Positions 23,044 to 23,065 of a stretch of 23,065 bases of DNA are shown piece after piece (the first letter of the stretch is position 1; the number at the start of each line of letters is the position of its first letter). The stretch covers positions 1 to 23,065 of the forward strand of contig DFUT01000032.1 of the NCBI GenBank assembly GCA_002381125.1, in the 5' to 3' direction. The notes below the pieces were generated by a model. That model saw only the letters and a list, made by a program, of their open reading frames with translations, was not told where the DNA came from and did no database searches. The DNA comes from Bacteroidales bacterium UBA4179. Its GTDB lineage: Bacteria; Bacteroidota; Bacteroidia; Bacteroidales; Dysgonomonadaceae. The position numbers were made by a program, and so were the translations under genes.

Positions 23044-23065
23044 TAGCGAAACAAAACAACGCATT

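Overview
The window is an ordinary-looking chromosomal stretch of a Bacteroidota bacterium, most likely order Bacteroidales. The pointers are the family-specific forms of QueA, PurM, GyrA, RF1 and SecA (about 1100 residues with extra insertions), a type B ribosomal protein L31, an Lnb-type lipoprotein N-acyltransferase, A-rich leaders without clear Shine-Dalgarno sequences, and repeated promoter elements of the Bacteroidetes form TAnnTTTG. I see no rRNA, tRNA, CRISPR array, insertion sequence, prophage or integrase. All coding regions look intact, and no gene-free gap exceeds 300 bases.

Layout. (1) 40-5278, + strand: queA and folK (overlapping by one base), then a patatin-like lipase and a cytoplasmic GH13 amylase (overlapping by 14 bases, with their own promoter), then prs with its own -7 box and a hairpin terminator. 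(2) 5304-9701, - strand: a likely operon transcribed purM > prfA > pyrF > HD-domain phosphohydrolase, converging on prs. With prs it forms a nucleotide-metabolism neighbourhood. (3) 9979-13861, - strand: gyrA followed by a secreted TPR protein, with a strong terminator after it and a recognisable promoter before gyrA. (4) 14115-20432, - strand: lnb > alkaline-phosphatase-superfamily protein > secA, an envelope and secretion cluster. (5) 20571-21505: an exported nitroreductase-family protein (+) divergent from lnb and convergent with rpmE2 (-), the last two sharing a symmetric terminator. (6) 21735-22961: cinA (+), followed by a promoter-like element that probably serves a gene beyond the window.

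The most interesting part is region 4. The protein encoded between lnb and secA has the fold signature of PafA/NPP-type alkaline phosphatases. By my hand alignment it has lost the nucleophile and five of the six metal ligands, so it looks like a pseudoenzyme sitting between a lipoprotein-maturation enzyme and the Sec motor. A partner or regulator role in lipoprotein export or maturation is a testable hypothesis. Other points are a candidate shared operator between lnb and the nitroreductase gene, Asn at the GyrA position equivalent to E. coli Asp87, a terminator for prs lying inside the coding sequence of the opposing HD gene, and a perfect 16-bp palindrome upstream of the gyrA promoter.
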